From positions 62,001-126,000 of the forward strand of contig NZ_JXOK01000004.1 of the NCBI RefSeq assembly GCF_000830505.1: a stretch of 64,000 nucleotides of DNA, read 5' to 3'. The translations under genes were made by a program, and so were the position numbers. Under the pieces are notes generated by a model. That model was not told the origin of the DNA. It was given only the letters and a program-made list of their open reading frames with translations, and did no database searches. Within the stretch, counting starts at the first letter, position 1, and every line of letters starts with the position of its first letter. Shown here in pieces: positions 47,416-57,095 of this stretch. This stretch comes from Vibrio mytili (GTDB lineage: Bacteria > Pseudomonadota > Gammaproteobacteria > Enterobacterales > Vibrionaceae).

Positions 47416-48609
47416 TTACAGAAGTTCAACCGATTGCTGAGCAATCACCCACTCTTCATTGGTTGGGATAACCAGTGCTTTCGCTCCTAGCAACTCAGAT
47501 GTTGCAATAAGACCTGCGTTACCAAATCTTGCGTCTTCGTTACCTTTCTCATCTTCAACAAACCCTAACAGTTTTAGGTTTTTCAAGATTTCACTGCGAA
47601 TTGGTAGCGAGTTTTCACCAATACCGCCAGTGAAGATGATGCCATCGAGTGAATCAAGTGCAGCAAGGTAAGAAGTAATGTATTTCGCAACGCGGTAAGT
47701 GAAGATATCAAACGCCAATTTCGCACGTGAGTTGCCCGCTTCCATCTCTTCTAGTACACCACGTGCGTCACTTGTCACACCTGATACTCCGAGGAAGCCT
47801 GACTTCTTGTTCATCATTTCGAACACTTCGTCTTTTTCCCAACCTTTACGGAAAAGGAACTCGATAACACTTGGGTCGAGATCACCACAACGAGTACCCA
47901 TCATTAAGCCAGCTAATGGAGTCAACCCCATACTGGTATCAACACATTCGCCATTTTTTACCGCACTCACTGATGCACCGTTACCCAAGTGCACGGTGAT
48001 AAAACTGCTTTTTTCAAGCGGTTTATCTAACATTTTCGCAGCTTCGCGGCTTACGTAATAATGACTTGTACCATGAGCACCGTAACGACGCACTTTATGA
48101 TCTTCGTAAAGTTCGTAAGGAAGCGCGTACATAAACGCTTTCGCTGGCATGGTTTGGTGGAAAGCAGTATCAAAAACGGCAAATTGAGGTAGTGAAGGGA
48201 ATGCTTTCATCGCAGCTCGCATACCTTCTGCGTTTGCTTTGTTGTGTAGAGGGGCGAGTTCAGCAAGGCGTTCGACTTCTTGAATAACGTTTTCGTCTAC
48301 TTTCACGGTGCCTTTAAAAGTTTCACCACCAGCAACAATACGATGACCGACGGCTACAAATTTTGAACTCAAGCCTAAAGTCTCGAGTAGTTTTACCACT
48401 CGCTCAACAGCGTACTGATGATGGTTACCGCCAGCAGGGATCGCTTCAACGGTTTTTTCTCCCTGATATTTCCAACTGATTTCAGCTTCAGGTAGGCCAA
48501 AACATTCTCCGATACCTGAGACCAAAGCTTCACCAGTTTCAGAATCAATAACAGCAAATTTTAAAGAAGAGCTACCAGAGTTGATCACCAGTACAAACGA
48601 ATTAGACAT
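47416..48609 (-). CDS. ackA: Acetate kinase
   Basis: The 397-residue enzyme has the ASKHA-fold signatures VLVINSGSSSLKFAVID at the N-terminus, VAVGHRIVAGGETF, FDTAFHQTMPAKAFMYALP (in part), VHLGNGASVSAVKNG and IIFTGGIGENS. It interconverts acetate/ATP and acetyl phosphate/ADP. No pta gene is adjacent, as usual for the second acetate kinase on Vibrio chromosome II. The start is preceded by AGGA. Confidence 0.96.
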   Translation of the reverse strand: MSNSFVLVINSGSSSLKFAVIDSETGEALVSGIGECFGLPEAEISWKYQGEKTVEAIPAGGNHHQYAVERVVKLLETLGLSSKFVAVGHRIVAGGETFKGTVKVDENVIQEVERLAELAPLHNKANAEGMRAAMKAFPSLPQFAVFDTAFHQTMPAKAFMYALPYELYEDHKVRRYGAHGTSHYYVSREAAKMLDKPLEKSSFITVHLGNGASVSAVKNGECVDTSMGLTPLAGLMMGTRCGDLDPSVIEFLFRKGWEKDEVFEMMNKKSGFLGVSGVTSDARGVLEEMEAGNSRAKLAFDIFTYRVAKYITSYLAALDSLDGIIFTGGIGENSLPIRSEILKNLKLLGFVEDEKGNEDARFGNAGLIATSELLGAKALVIPTNEEWVIAQQSVELL

Positions 48610-48904
48610 GAATAGTTATCCTGTTGTAGAGCAGAGGTTGTAATAGCGCTTGCGCGCTGCGTATTCCTTATTTACCCATTATTCAATAATTTTTGAATCT
48701 TTCAACATTTTTTAAGTAAAAGCGTTTTAATCGAACAGTTTTTATTGATCTAGCACATTTCTTGATTTTATTTGAGTACTAAAAAAAACATATTGATAAG
48801 CTTACGTTATGATTAACCTAACTTGCACAAAATTGAAAATATAAGCTAAGTTGTGTATTGGATGGATAAAAATAACAAACTAAACAATCAGCCGGGGTAA
48901 ACGC

Positions 48905-50506
48905 GTGCCCACAGTAACTTCTCTATTGATAATTTTTGGCTTAGTTTTCCTATGTTGGGGATGGCGGATAACAAAAAATATCTGTTCAAAGACACAGGTT
49001 GCTGGATGGCCATGGCTTCTGTTGCTTATAACCAGCTTTATAATCGCGTATTCCGTTTTCTTGTACGCAATACAGCAAAAGTCGATTACGTCTCATCTAG
49101 ACACTGGCGTCGCCGTTCTACTATTTGGTGGCAGTGTTTTTGTCGTTTTAGTGGTGAAGTGGAGTAACGAATCGATTCAGGAACTACATAGTATTGCGGA
49201 AAGAGAGAAACAAAATGCCATTCATGATTCCTTAACCAACCTGCCTAACCGTAAATACTGTTATGAATTGATCGCAGAACGTATTCGCTCGGGTGATCCG
49301 TTCTCTGTTATCCTTTTTGATGTAGTGAACTTTAAACAGATTAACGATGCAATGGGGCACTTTTGTGGTGATCAACTCCTCATTCAGATCGGAGAAAGAC
49401 TTCGAAAAACCCTCGATGGCAGTGACAAACTTTTTCGCTTTGGTGGTGATGAATTCGTCATTCTTACGTCTTCAGCATGTGAGCAAGATGGAAAAACACT
49501 AATAGATAAACTCGACAACGCCATGTCGACTCGCTTTCATCTTGACGAATTTCAGGTATCTTCACGCGTTGTATTCGGTATCAGTACTTACCCAAAACAT
49601 GCCGAATCCAATGACCTATTGATCAAACATGCAGACATTGCAATGTACCACGCCAAACGTAACGGCAACTTGTTTGCATTTTACAACGACAACATGAATA
49701 TAGGTGCAAAATATCAGCTTGAAATAGCTAACCGGATCGACAGCGCGCTTGAACACGATGAGTTTCGTCTCAACTACCAGCCTCTTATTGATGCTCGAAC
49801 CAATTTGGTCGTGGGCTTTGAAGCCGTCATTCGTTGGCATGATAAAAATGGAGAAACCATTTCACCTAATGACTTCATTCCAATAGCAGAGCGCAGTAAC
49901 CAAGTGACCAACATTACGATGTGGGTTCTAGGCCAAGTAGAGAAAGATCTAACCGTGTTTATTCAAAATGGTATTAGACTACCTGTTCACGTTAACTTAT
50001 CGGCAAAGGATCTGTCGTCGAACTTACTGCTAAGTCGTTTAGAAAAGCTAGTTGAAACAACCCCTCACTTTTCTAATCTCCTCAGTTTAGAAATCACTGA
50101 AACCATGGCAATAAATAGAGTGGCAGAACTCAAGCCACTAATTACACAAATTAAAAACCTCGGTATAAAAATCAGTTTGGATGATTTTGGTACTGGGTAC
50201 TCTTCACTTTCTTTGTTGAGAGATCTACCTGTTGATCAAATTAAAATTGATCAATCATTCCTGAGTACAGCAAACCGAACCGAAGATTCTCGGTCCATTG
50301 TCGAAAATACAATAGCGCTCGCACATGGCTTAGGGTATTCCGTCGTTGCTGAGGGTGTTCAAGATATGGATACATTAAGGTTCTTACGTCATCGAGGCTG
50401 TGACATTATACAAGGGTATTTATTCTGCCCTGCTCTACCGATCAGTACAGTGATCACTTGGGTTAACGAGCACAACGAAAAACAGAGCTGTATACGCAGT
50501 GCATAA
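48905..50506 (+). CDS. Membrane GGDEF-EAL cyclic-di-GMP protein
   Basis: The start is a GTG at 48905 behind a GGGGT-type site. The 533-residue protein has three N-terminal membrane helices (about residues 5-20, 35-57 and 67-84), no recognised sensor domain, then GGDEF (active motif at 180-184 in FRFGGDEF). An EAL domain follows with EAVIRW at 306-311, NLSAKDL, EITETMA, DDFGTGYSSLSLL, IKIDQSF and AEGVQ. The metal-binding residues of the EAL domain are kept although EAL reads EAV. No RxxD inhibitory site precedes GGDEF. The protein could make and degrade c-di-GMP; which activity dominates is not decidable here. Confidence 0.9.
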   Translation: MPTVTSLLIIFGLVFLCWGWRITKNICSKTQVAGWPWLLLLITSFIIAYSVFLYAIQQKSITSHLDTGVAVLLFGGSVFVVLVVKWSNESIQELHSIAEREKQNAIHDSLTNLPNRKYCYELIAERIRSGDPFSVILFDVVNFKQINDAMGHFCGDQLLIQIGERLRKTLDGSDKLFRFGGDEFVILTSSACEQDGKTLIDKLDNAMSTRFHLDEFQVSSRVVFGISTYPKHAESNDLLIKHADIAMYHAKRNGNLFAFYNDNMNIGAKYQLEIANRIDSALEHDEFRLNYQPLIDARTNLVVGFEAVIRWHDKNGETISPNDFIPIAERSNQVTNITMWVLGQVEKDLTVFIQNGIRLPVHVNLSAKDLSSNLLLSRLEKLVETTPHFSNLLSLEITETMAINRVAELKPLITQIKNLGIKISLDDFGTGYSSLSLLRDLPVDQIKIDQSFLSTANRTEDSRSIVENTIALAHGLGYSVVAEGVQDMDTLRFLRHRGCDIIQGYLFCPALPISTVITWVNEHNEKQSCIRSA

Positions 50507-50507
50507 A

Positions 50508-50531
50508 AAAGCCGAGGCATCGCTCGGCTTT
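50508..50531. terminator. Bidirectional terminator between the GGDEF-EAL gene and deaD
   Basis: AAAGCCGAG at 50508-50516 pairs with CTCGGCTTT at 50523-50531, with A and T runs on the two sides. It lies between convergent genes and should serve both. Confidence 0.82.
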
Positions 50532-50559
50532 AGAATATCTGTATCACAATAGGATGTGA

Positions 50560-52464
50560 TTATGCGTCCGGTGTACGGCGACCACGTCCATGGCCACGTT
50601 CCCCACGATAGTTACCACGGTGATCACCACCACGGTTACGATCAAAGCGACGTTCACCACCTTCACGGTTACCTTCGCGATTACCACGGAAACCACCCTC
50701 ACGACGGCCGCCACCTTCGCGATTTCCTTCACGGTTACCACGATAGCCACCACCGTCACGACGACCACCATCACGGCGACCACCACGAGATTCGCGGAAA
50801 TCATCAAAATCACATACAACAGCACCAACATCTTGTTGACGAATACGCAGTTTGCTTAGCTTGCTTGCTGCATCAGACGTCATTGCTTTAGGTAGCTGAA
50901 CAAAAGTATGACCTTGGGCTAGCTTAATCGCACCGATAGATCCTTTACCCAATCCAAGTTCGTTTGCTAGAGCACCAACGATGTCTTTAACTTGAACACC
51001 TTGCTCACGACCAACTTGTAACTGGTAAGTATCCCAATCTTGGTTGTTGAAGTTACGACCACCGTCACGACCACCGTCACGACCACCTTCACGGCGTTCT
51101 TTACGACGTTGCTTATCACGCTCAATAGCTTCAACCATTGGATCTTCACCAACGTAGAACAGAGGGCGTTTGCCTTGTTGACGCTTAAGCAGCATTGCCG
51201 CCAACGTCGTTGGATCGATATCTAAAGACGTTTGGAGCTTCTCTACTAGATCAGAAAACTTATCTAACGCTTTATGCTCTTTTTCAGCTTCAAGCTCTGA
51301 GCCAAGTTTTGCCAGACGAGCTTCAGCTACTTTATCTCGTAGCGGAAGTTGAATTTCTTCCATTGAAGACTTAGTAACACGCTCGATAGTGCGCAGCATA
51401 CGAATCTGGTTGGTGCGAACTAGAAGGATCGCTTTACCTTTACGTCCAGCACGGCCAGTACGACCGATACGGTGGATGTAAGACTCAACATCGAACGGGA
51501 TGTCATAGTTAAATACGTGCGTAATACGTGGAACATCAAGACCACGAGCAACAACGTCAGTTGCAACTAGGATGTCAATAACACCTTGTTTGATGTGATC
51601 AACAGTACGCTCACGTAGAGACTGAGGGATGTCACCGTGCAGTGCCGCCGCTTTAAAGCCACGTGCAGATAGCCAATCAGCCAAACGCTCAGTGTCTTGA
51701 CGTGTACGTACGAAAACGATAGACGCATCGGTTTCTTCAGTTTCAAGAAGACGAGACATTGCTTCATCTTTCTCTACACCTTTCACTACCCAGAACTGCT
51801 GTTGAACTTTATCTACAGTATGGTTCTTACCAGCAACGTCAACCATTACAGGTTCACGTAGGAAGCGCTCGACAATTTTCTTCAGCATTGGAGGCATGGT
51901 TGCAGAGAACAGTACGCGCTGTGCAGACTCTGGAGCGTGCTCCATGATCGCAGTTACGTCATCCACAAAACCCATGTTTAGCATTTCGTCCGCTTCATCC
52001 AGTACGAATGTGTTTACTTCGTCCAGGTGTAAACGATCACGGTTGATCAGGTCTTGAACACGGCCAGGAGTACCAACAATAACATGCGCACCGTTTTTAA
52101 GTGCACGCATTTGATCGACGATAGATGCACCACCGTAGATTTCTAGAACTTTAAGACCCTTGATATTTTTACCAAGGTTTTTCATTTCTGCAGCAACCTG
52201 AATCGCCAACTCACGAGTTGGAGCAAGCACGATCGCTTGTGGTTTACGCTGGTTAAGATCTAGTTTGTTGAGAAGAGGCAGTGAGAATGCTGCCGTTTTA
52301 CCTGTGCCCGTCTGTGCTTTACCTAGCGCATCAGCCCCTTCCAAAAGGTGTGGAATTGCCGCAGCCTGAATTGGAGTTGGTGATACGAAACCCATTCCGT
52401 CTAGAGCAGAAAGGATAGAATCATTCAGAGATAAATCACTGAATTGAATTACAGAATCTTGCAT
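50560..52464 (-). CDS. deaD: ATP-dependent DEAD-box RNA helicase DeaD/CsdA
   Basis: The 634-residue protein has Q-motif FVSPTPIQ, Walker A QTGTGKT at 51-57, DEAD at 156-159, SAT in LFSATMPP and the C-terminal helicase block ARGLDV and HRIGRTGRAGR. It continues with a DbpA-like RNA-binding domain (about residues 480-555) and an Arg-Gly-rich tail. CsdA unwinds structured RNA during ribosome assembly and mRNA decay, especially in the cold. It is divergent from rnb (RNase II). The tail has imperfect RGG/GGRRDGG repeats, a normal feature of the family. Confidence 0.96.
   Translation of the reverse strand: MQDSVIQFSDLSLNDSILSALDGMGFVSPTPIQAAAIPHLLEGADALGKAQTGTGKTAAFSLPLLNKLDLNQRKPQAIVLAPTRELAIQVAAEMKNLGKNIKGLKVLEIYGGASIVDQMRALKNGAHVIVGTPGRVQDLINRDRLHLDEVNTFVLDEADEMLNMGFVDDVTAIMEHAPESAQRVLFSATMPPMLKKIVERFLREPVMVDVAGKNHTVDKVQQQFWVVKGVEKDEAMSRLLETEETDASIVFVRTRQDTERLADWLSARGFKAAALHGDIPQSLRERTVDHIKQGVIDILVATDVVARGLDVPRITHVFNYDIPFDVESYIHRIGRTGRAGRKGKAILLVRTNQIRMLRTIERVTKSSMEEIQLPLRDKVAEARLAKLGSELEAEKEHKALDKFSDLVEKLQTSLDIDPTTLAAMLLKRQQGKRPLFYVGEDPMVEAIERDKQRRKERREGGRDGGRDGGRNFNNQDWDTYQLQVGREQGVQVKDIVGALANELGLGKGSIGAIKLAQGHTFVQLPKAMTSDAASKLSKLRIRQQDVGAVVCDFDDFRESRGGRRDGGRRDGGGYRGNREGNREGGGRREGGFRGNREGNREGGERRFDRNRGGDHRGNYRGERGHGRGRRTPDA
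50569..50790 (-). repeat. Arg-Gly-Gly-rich repeat tract coding for the DeaD C-terminal tail
   Basis: Repeated units such as GGRRDGG, RGNREGNREGG and a shorter GGRDGGRDGG block farther upstream (51043-51095) give near-repetitive DNA on both strands. The tail is expected to be disordered and RNA-binding. The repetitive DNA also creates spurious Thr-rich and Val-rich open frames in other frames. Confidence 0.8.
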
Positions 52465-52898
52465 TGGGATCCTACTTAATTAAACAAAAATACAGTCCCA
52501 TATGCTCTTCCAATCAATACTGATTTATCCAGTAACTAACTTCATTGAGATAGAAATTAGCACAGTACACAACCGCGATAAGCCATTAGGGACGACTAAG
52601 GGAGGCGGATTATTCCTTAAAAGCATAAAAAAATCCAGAAAAAATTGAATTACATCACAATTTATTCCTATTTGTGACATTTATAGAATAATTTTAAACC
52701 ACTTCACCTTTCGTACGTACATACACATTCGAACTTAAAGCCATTTATACGCTCTGAAACGAACTTAGACACGCTTTATGGCTGACATTTTCTAGTTCGA
52801 AAACTGCTGAAAAAATCATCTCGAAAAGTAACACGCCCTAGTAATCATAGTCCGCAATGATTATAGTGTGGACAATTCCATTGGTAAGTTAATAAAAG
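52465..52898. other. Divergent promoter region of deaD and rnb
   Basis: These 434 bp hold no gene. The region is AT-rich. A long leader for deaD is likely because cold-shock helicase genes commonly have one, but I cannot point to a specific cold-box sequence. No riboswitch-like structure is evident. Confidence 0.4.
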
Positions 52899-54901
52899 AT
52901 GTTTCAAGATAACCCACTACTCGCCCAGCTCAAGCAACAAATCCAAGAAAACCTGCCTAAAAAAGAAGGTTCCGTCAAAGCGACCGATAGAGGCTTTGGC
53001 TTCTTGGAAGTGGACAATAAAACCAGCTTCTTTATTCCACCGACGTACATGAAAAAGTGCATGCACGGTGATAAGATCGTGGCCATTATTCGTACAGAAA
53101 ATGATCGCGAAGTAGCTGAGCCACAAGAACTAGTAGAGCAGGCTGTGACACGCTTTATTGGTCGTGTAAAAATGTTCAAAGGTAAACTGAATGTTGTACC
53201 TGACCATCCGCAGCTAAAAAAGTTATCTCTAAAAGCGAAGTTAAAGAAAGGCCTAAAACCGGATTTATTCGCTGAAGGTGACTGGGTAGTCGCGCATCTT
53301 ATTCGTCACCCGCTAAAAGGTGATAACGGCTTTTTTGTTGAGGTATCGGAAAAGATTACGGACGCTGACGACAAGATAGCACCTTGGTGGGTAACTCTTG
53401 CTCAAAACGATTTGCCAAATTCAGAGCCTAAAGGCATAGAAAACTGGGAACTAAAAGACGATGCCGATCTAGAACGCGTCGATATGACCCATGTTCCTTT
53501 TGTCACGATCGATGGCGAATCAACCAAAGATATGGACGACGCTCTGTACGCAAAAAAAACGGCATCGGGTGACTTTGAGCTGACCATAGCTATTGCCGAT
53601 CCAACGGCGTACATTACGCCTGAAGACGAAATGGATAAAGTGGCTCGTGAACGTGGCTACACGATTTATCTCCCGGGGCGCAATATTCCTATGCTACCTC
53701 GTGATCTTGCGGACAACCTTTGCTCTCTAATCGAAGGGGAAATCCGTCCTGCCCTTTGCTGTAAGGTTACTGTGAGCAAAGATGGGGTAATTGGAGATGA
53801 CATCCAATTCTTTGCCGCAAATATTAAGTCTCACGCCCGCCTTGTTTACGATCATGTTTCTGACTGGCTTGAAAACGGTCATTCAGATGCTTGGCAACCA
53901 TCAGAAGACATCGCGGCTATCGTTCGCGATCTTTATGAGTTCTCACTTGCCCGCGCAACCTGGCGAGAGAACAATGCCGTTGTTTTCCCTGATCGTCCAG
54001 ATTACCGCTTCGAACTAAGTGAAGATAACGACGTTGTAGCCATTCATGCGGATATGCGCCGCAGTGCGAATCGACTTGTCGAAGAGTCGATGATTACCGC
54101 TAATATCTGTGCAGGACGTACGCTACGCGACAAATTCCAAACGGGTGTGTTCAACACGCATTCAGGTTTAAAAGCCGACAAAATTGAAGACGTTTTACAG
54201 CTCATTAATCCTGAAGGAACGCTCGAATTCAACGCAGAATCCATCACTACTCTAGAGGGCTTCGCTGCGCTTCGCCGTTGGTTAGGTGGTCAAGAAAGCT
54301 CATACTTGGACAATCGTATTCGTAAATACCAAGCGTACAGTGAAGTTGGCAACCAACCTTTGCCACATTTCGCAATGGGACTAGATATTTACGCAACTTG
54401 GACATCACCAATACGTAAATACGGCGATATGATTAATCACCGCATGCTAAAAGCCGCTATTCTTGGTAAAGAGCCGGTTCAACAGCCAGATGATGCTGTC
54501 GGTGAAGAACTTGCACTTCATCGTAAACACCATAAAATCGCGGAACGAAACGTCTCAGATTGGCTTTACGCGCGAACGCTTGCTGATGAGCCAAGTAAAG
54601 GAACCCGCTTTACAGGGAGATTTTTGATATTAACCGCGCAGGCGCACGTGTCAGACTTCTTGAAAATGGTGCTGCAGCCTTTATTCCTGGCACGCTAATT
54701 CTGGATAATAAAGAAAGAATTGAGTGCAATGGCGAAAACGGAACCATCTCAATCGACAAAGAAGTGGTTTACCGACTCGGCGACAAACTGGAAATCACCT
54801 TAGCTGACGTTAATCAAGAAAATCGCAGTCTGGTTGCAAAACCAACTCAAGTTTTTGCTGACGCCCCTGCTCCACAACCAGAGCAAACGGTAAGCGAGTA
54901 A
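52899..54901 (+). pseudogene. rnb: Exoribonuclease II, frameshifted near the C-terminus as written
   Basis: From the ATG at 52899 the frame carries the N-terminal cold-shock domains and the RNB catalytic core with [18 protein letters not shown] (the metal-binding aspartates). The core also has [32 protein letters not shown] (in part) and the [14 protein letters not shown] loop. The frame as written ends at 54698 in a false tail. One G missing in the GGG at 54615-54617 restores [17 protein letters not shown] and a complete S1 domain, ending [11 protein letters not shown] at the TAA 54899-54901, about 668 residues. It degrades single-stranded RNA 3'-5'. A one-base loss in a G run points to sequence error. 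Confidence 0.9.
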
Positions 54902-54957
54902 TCACGTATAACATCGTTTACCCGTCCTGATATGGGTTTGACACATTTTAAGTTAAG

Positions 54958-54981
54958 AAGCGCTTTTAGGAGCGCTTTTTT
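54958..54981 (+). terminator. Rho-independent terminator after rnb
   Basis: AAGCGCT at 54958-54964 pairs with AGCGCTT at 54971-54977, followed by a run of T. It lies about 55 bp past the restored rnb stop, supporting the restored end. Confidence 0.75.
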
Positions 54982-55005
54982 ATTTCCTCCTAGCCTGTTT
55001 TGGCC

Positions 55006-55359
55006 TTAAGTCCAAAAACAGCCTAGCGGATCATTTTCAAGCTCAGCAACCAGGTCTTCAAGTGACTCGCTAAATGGTAGTGCTTCATACGGCACCCAAC
55101 CCAACTCGGTCCCAAAGTAGCTTGGGACATAGAATTGCCATCTTTGCATTTGAGCATCGAATAGGATCTTAGCCACTGGCGAGGTGTACTCACTATGTTG
55201 AGAATCTAGAAGGAAGTGCGCATGATAAAGTTCAACTCCGCCTTCAATAAACTCGCATAAGCACTTGCCCTGCTCGACTGGCAAGTTGGCATTGCGTTTC
55301 ACACACAGAGACTGAACTGACTTATGTAAACGGCTGGTCGCCATTTGAGAGACGGACAT
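55006..55359 (-). CDS. Small uncharacterised protein, DUF3024-like
   Basis: The 117-residue product resembles DUF3024 proteins in its second half: SPVAKILFDAQMQRWQFYVP, then GWVPYEAL and a final acidic SLEDLVAELENDPLGCFW. No catalytic motif is visible, it has no membrane segment and no signal peptide. It stands alone between the rnb terminator and the PstS-like gene, with its start followed upstream by a gap of 170 bp. Function is unknown. Confidence 0.6.
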   Translation of the reverse strand: MSVSQMATSRLHKSVQSLCVKRNANLPVEQGKCLCEFIEGGVELYHAHFLLDSQHSEYTSPVAKILFDAQMQRWQFYVPSYFGTELGWVPYEALPFSESLEDLVAELENDPLGCFWT

Positions 55360-55463
55360 GAATAACCTCCTAGAATGCTGAGGTTAGTATATACCTAAAC
55401 GACACCTAGGTGCAGAATTCAAAGTATTATCGCAAATCATATTGCCGACGATGATTTGGCAAC

Positions 55464-55481
55464 AAGTCACAAAAATGTAAC
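55464..55481 (+). promoter_or_regulatory. Candidate PhoB box upstream of the PstS-like gene
   Basis: AAGTCAC, four A, then ATGTAAC form two 7-base repeats spaced as in the Pho box (CTGTCAT-N4-CTGTCAC), with five of seven bases matching in each. TACCAT at 55492-55497 could be the -10 at the usual distance of about 10 bp. PhoB control is inferred. Confidence 0.5.
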
Positions 55482-55530
55482 CTTAACGCAATACCATACA
55501 CTCTGCTTTAAACCTTAAACGGAGTTTAAT

Positions 55531-56355
55531 ATGTTACGTTTTACTGTGGCAACACTACTCGCCATGGCTATCTCCCTTCCCAACGCGATAGCAAAAGAAG
55601 TGAACATCTCGGGTTCAACCTCTGTTGCGAACGTAATGGACGTCCTAGCTGAAAAGTACAATCAAACCCACCCGGATGACTATATTGCCGTTCAGGGAAT
55701 TGGCTCTAGTGCTGGTATTACTATGGTGAATAAAGATATCGTCGAGTTAGGCATGAGCTCTCGCTATCTAACGGAACACGAAAAAGTCGAGAACCTGAAC
55801 GTCGTCACGATTGCCTTTGATGGGCTTGCAGTCGTCGTTAATCGTGCCAACTCCGTCACAAACTTGTCTCAGCAGCAACTATTCGATATCTACAAAGGTA
55901 AAATAAAGAACTGGAAAGAAGTCGGCGGTATAGATCAGCCAATTGCTGTTGTTACTCGTGAGGCATCATCAGGCTCACGCTATAGTTTTGAAAGCTTAAT
56001 GGGGCTTACGACAATCGTGAATGATCACTTGGTGTCTGACATAGATCCAAACAATTTGGTTGTTAACAGCAACAGCATGGTGAAAACCATCGTAAACCAC
56101 AACACGCGAGCGATTGGGTTTGTCTCTATAGGCTCCGTTGATAAATCGATTAAAGCGATTGCATTAGAAGGCGTGGAACCGAGCAGTGAAAACATTGCGA
56201 ATCACAAATATAAATTGGCGCGTCCTTTCTTGGTGGTTTACAAAGTAGATAGAATAAGCGAACCAGCGAAACAATTCGTTGCTTTCTTAAAGTCTGAACC
56301 TGGTCAAAAAATTATCGCAGACTACGGATACACACAAGTCAAAGATTTCGAGTGA
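55531..56355 (+). CDS. PstS-like phosphate-binding periplasmic protein
   Basis: The 274-residue protein has a signal peptide (cleavage after NAIA, about residue 21) and the phosphate-binding protein pattern: ISGSTSVANVMDVLAEKY, VQGIGSSAGITMV, VELGMSSR, IYKGKIKNWKEVGG, VVTREASSGSRYSFE and AIGFVSIGSVD. The serine-rich loops are phosphate-contact sites in PstS. No permease or ATPase gene adjoins, so it would share another Pst transporter or act as a regulator. A candidate Pho box precedes it and a strong terminator follows. Confidence 0.88.
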   Translation: MLRFTVATLLAMAISLPNAIAKEVNISGSTSVANVMDVLAEKYNQTHPDDYIAVQGIGSSAGITMVNKDIVELGMSSRYLTEHEKVENLNVVTIAFDGLAVVVNRANSVTNLSQQQLFDIYKGKIKNWKEVGGIDQPIAVVTREASSGSRYSFESLMGLTTIVNDHLVSDIDPNNLVVNSNSMVKTIVNHNTRAIGFVSIGSVDKSIKAIALEGVEPSSENIANHKYKLARPFLVVYKVDRISEPAKQFVAFLKSEPGQKIIADYGYTQVKDFE

Positions 56356-56365
56356 ATAGAATGAA

Positions 56366-56395
56366 AAAAAGAGAGCACCAAGGTGCTCTCTTTTT
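56366..56395. terminator. Strong bidirectional terminator between the PstS-like and MaoC genes
   Basis: AAAAAGAGAGCACC ending at 56379 pairs with GGTGCTCTCTTTTT starting at 56382, a stem of 13-14 bp with a very short loop and A/T runs on both sides. It serves two convergent genes. Confidence 0.9.
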
Positions 56396-56414
56396 AAAAT
56401 GTTTGCGCTTAAAA

Positions 56415-57095
56415 TCAAAAATGCAATTGGATGACCGATACAACTACAGCCCCAGGTCTACGAACACCTTCAATCTCAACCTTAATTTCGCGTTCAATTT
56501 CCAAACCTTTTTTGATTGGCGTAACTTTAGACAACGTGCTCACAGCACGAACGTTATTGCCTGCCTTTACCGGATAAGGAAAGCGAACTTGGTTTAGCCC
56601 CAAGTTAACCACTAATTTTGCGGTTGGGAACTGTGCTTTGTCAGGATCAACAGAATCCGTAAGCTTCGGTAACAAAGCCAGAGTCAAAAAGCCGTGAGCA
56701 ATGGTTGTTTTGAATGGTGATTCAACAGAAGCGCGTTCTGGATCAGTATGAATCCATTGCATATCTTCCGTCACAGCACCAAACTGGTTGATTCGTTCTT
56801 GAGATACATTTACCCATTCGCCAACGTGAATCACCTCACCAATTTGCTCACTCAGCTCAGCAAACAACTTTTGTGCTTCCGGCATCATGATCAACGGCTC
56901 TGGCTGAGGAGCGACTTCTTCATTAATGGCAGGTTGTTGGTAATCTCGAACTTTAGAAAATAAAACGCTGTGCTGAGCTCGATCCAAAAAGTCACTCCAA
57001 TAATCGCGGAGCGTTGGAGACATCCAATTCATAAACTCGGATTGATGAGCTGAAATCGCATCAACTTTGTCTTTAAATAAATTAGTGACTTTCAT
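56415..57095 (-). CDS. MaoC-family (R)-specific enoyl-CoA hydratase-like protein
   Basis: The start at 57095 (MKVTNLFKDKVDAISAHQ) is preceded by AAGGG; the longer frame from 57122 lacks a site. The 226-residue protein has a divergent N-terminal half (about residues 1-90) and a C-terminal hot-dog MaoC domain with the hydratase-2 motif GAVTEDMQWIHTDPERA, including the Asp and His of the active site, and IAHGFLTLALLP. It hydrates enoyl-CoA to (R)-3-hydroxyacyl-CoA, perhaps for polyhydroxyalkanoate or lipid metabolism. No pha genes are close, so the pathway is not fixed. Confidence 0.85.
   Translation of the reverse strand: MKVTNLFKDKVDAISAHQSEFMNWMSPTLRDYWSDFLDRAQHSVLFSKVRDYQQPAINEEVAPQPEPLIMMPEAQKLFAELSEQIGEVIHVGEWVNVSQERINQFGAVTEDMQWIHTDPERASVESPFKTTIAHGFLTLALLPKLTDSVDPDKAQFPTAKLVVNLGLNQVRFPYPVKAGNNVRAVSTLSKVTPIKKGLEIEREIKVEIEGVRRPGAVVVSVIQLHF

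Noticed and set aside
50590..50859. Thr-rich plus-strand frame and a Val-rich minus-strand frame over the end of deaD
   Set aside because: These arise from the Arg-Gly-rich repeat of deaD read in other frames; composition is abnormal and no ribosome-binding site is present.
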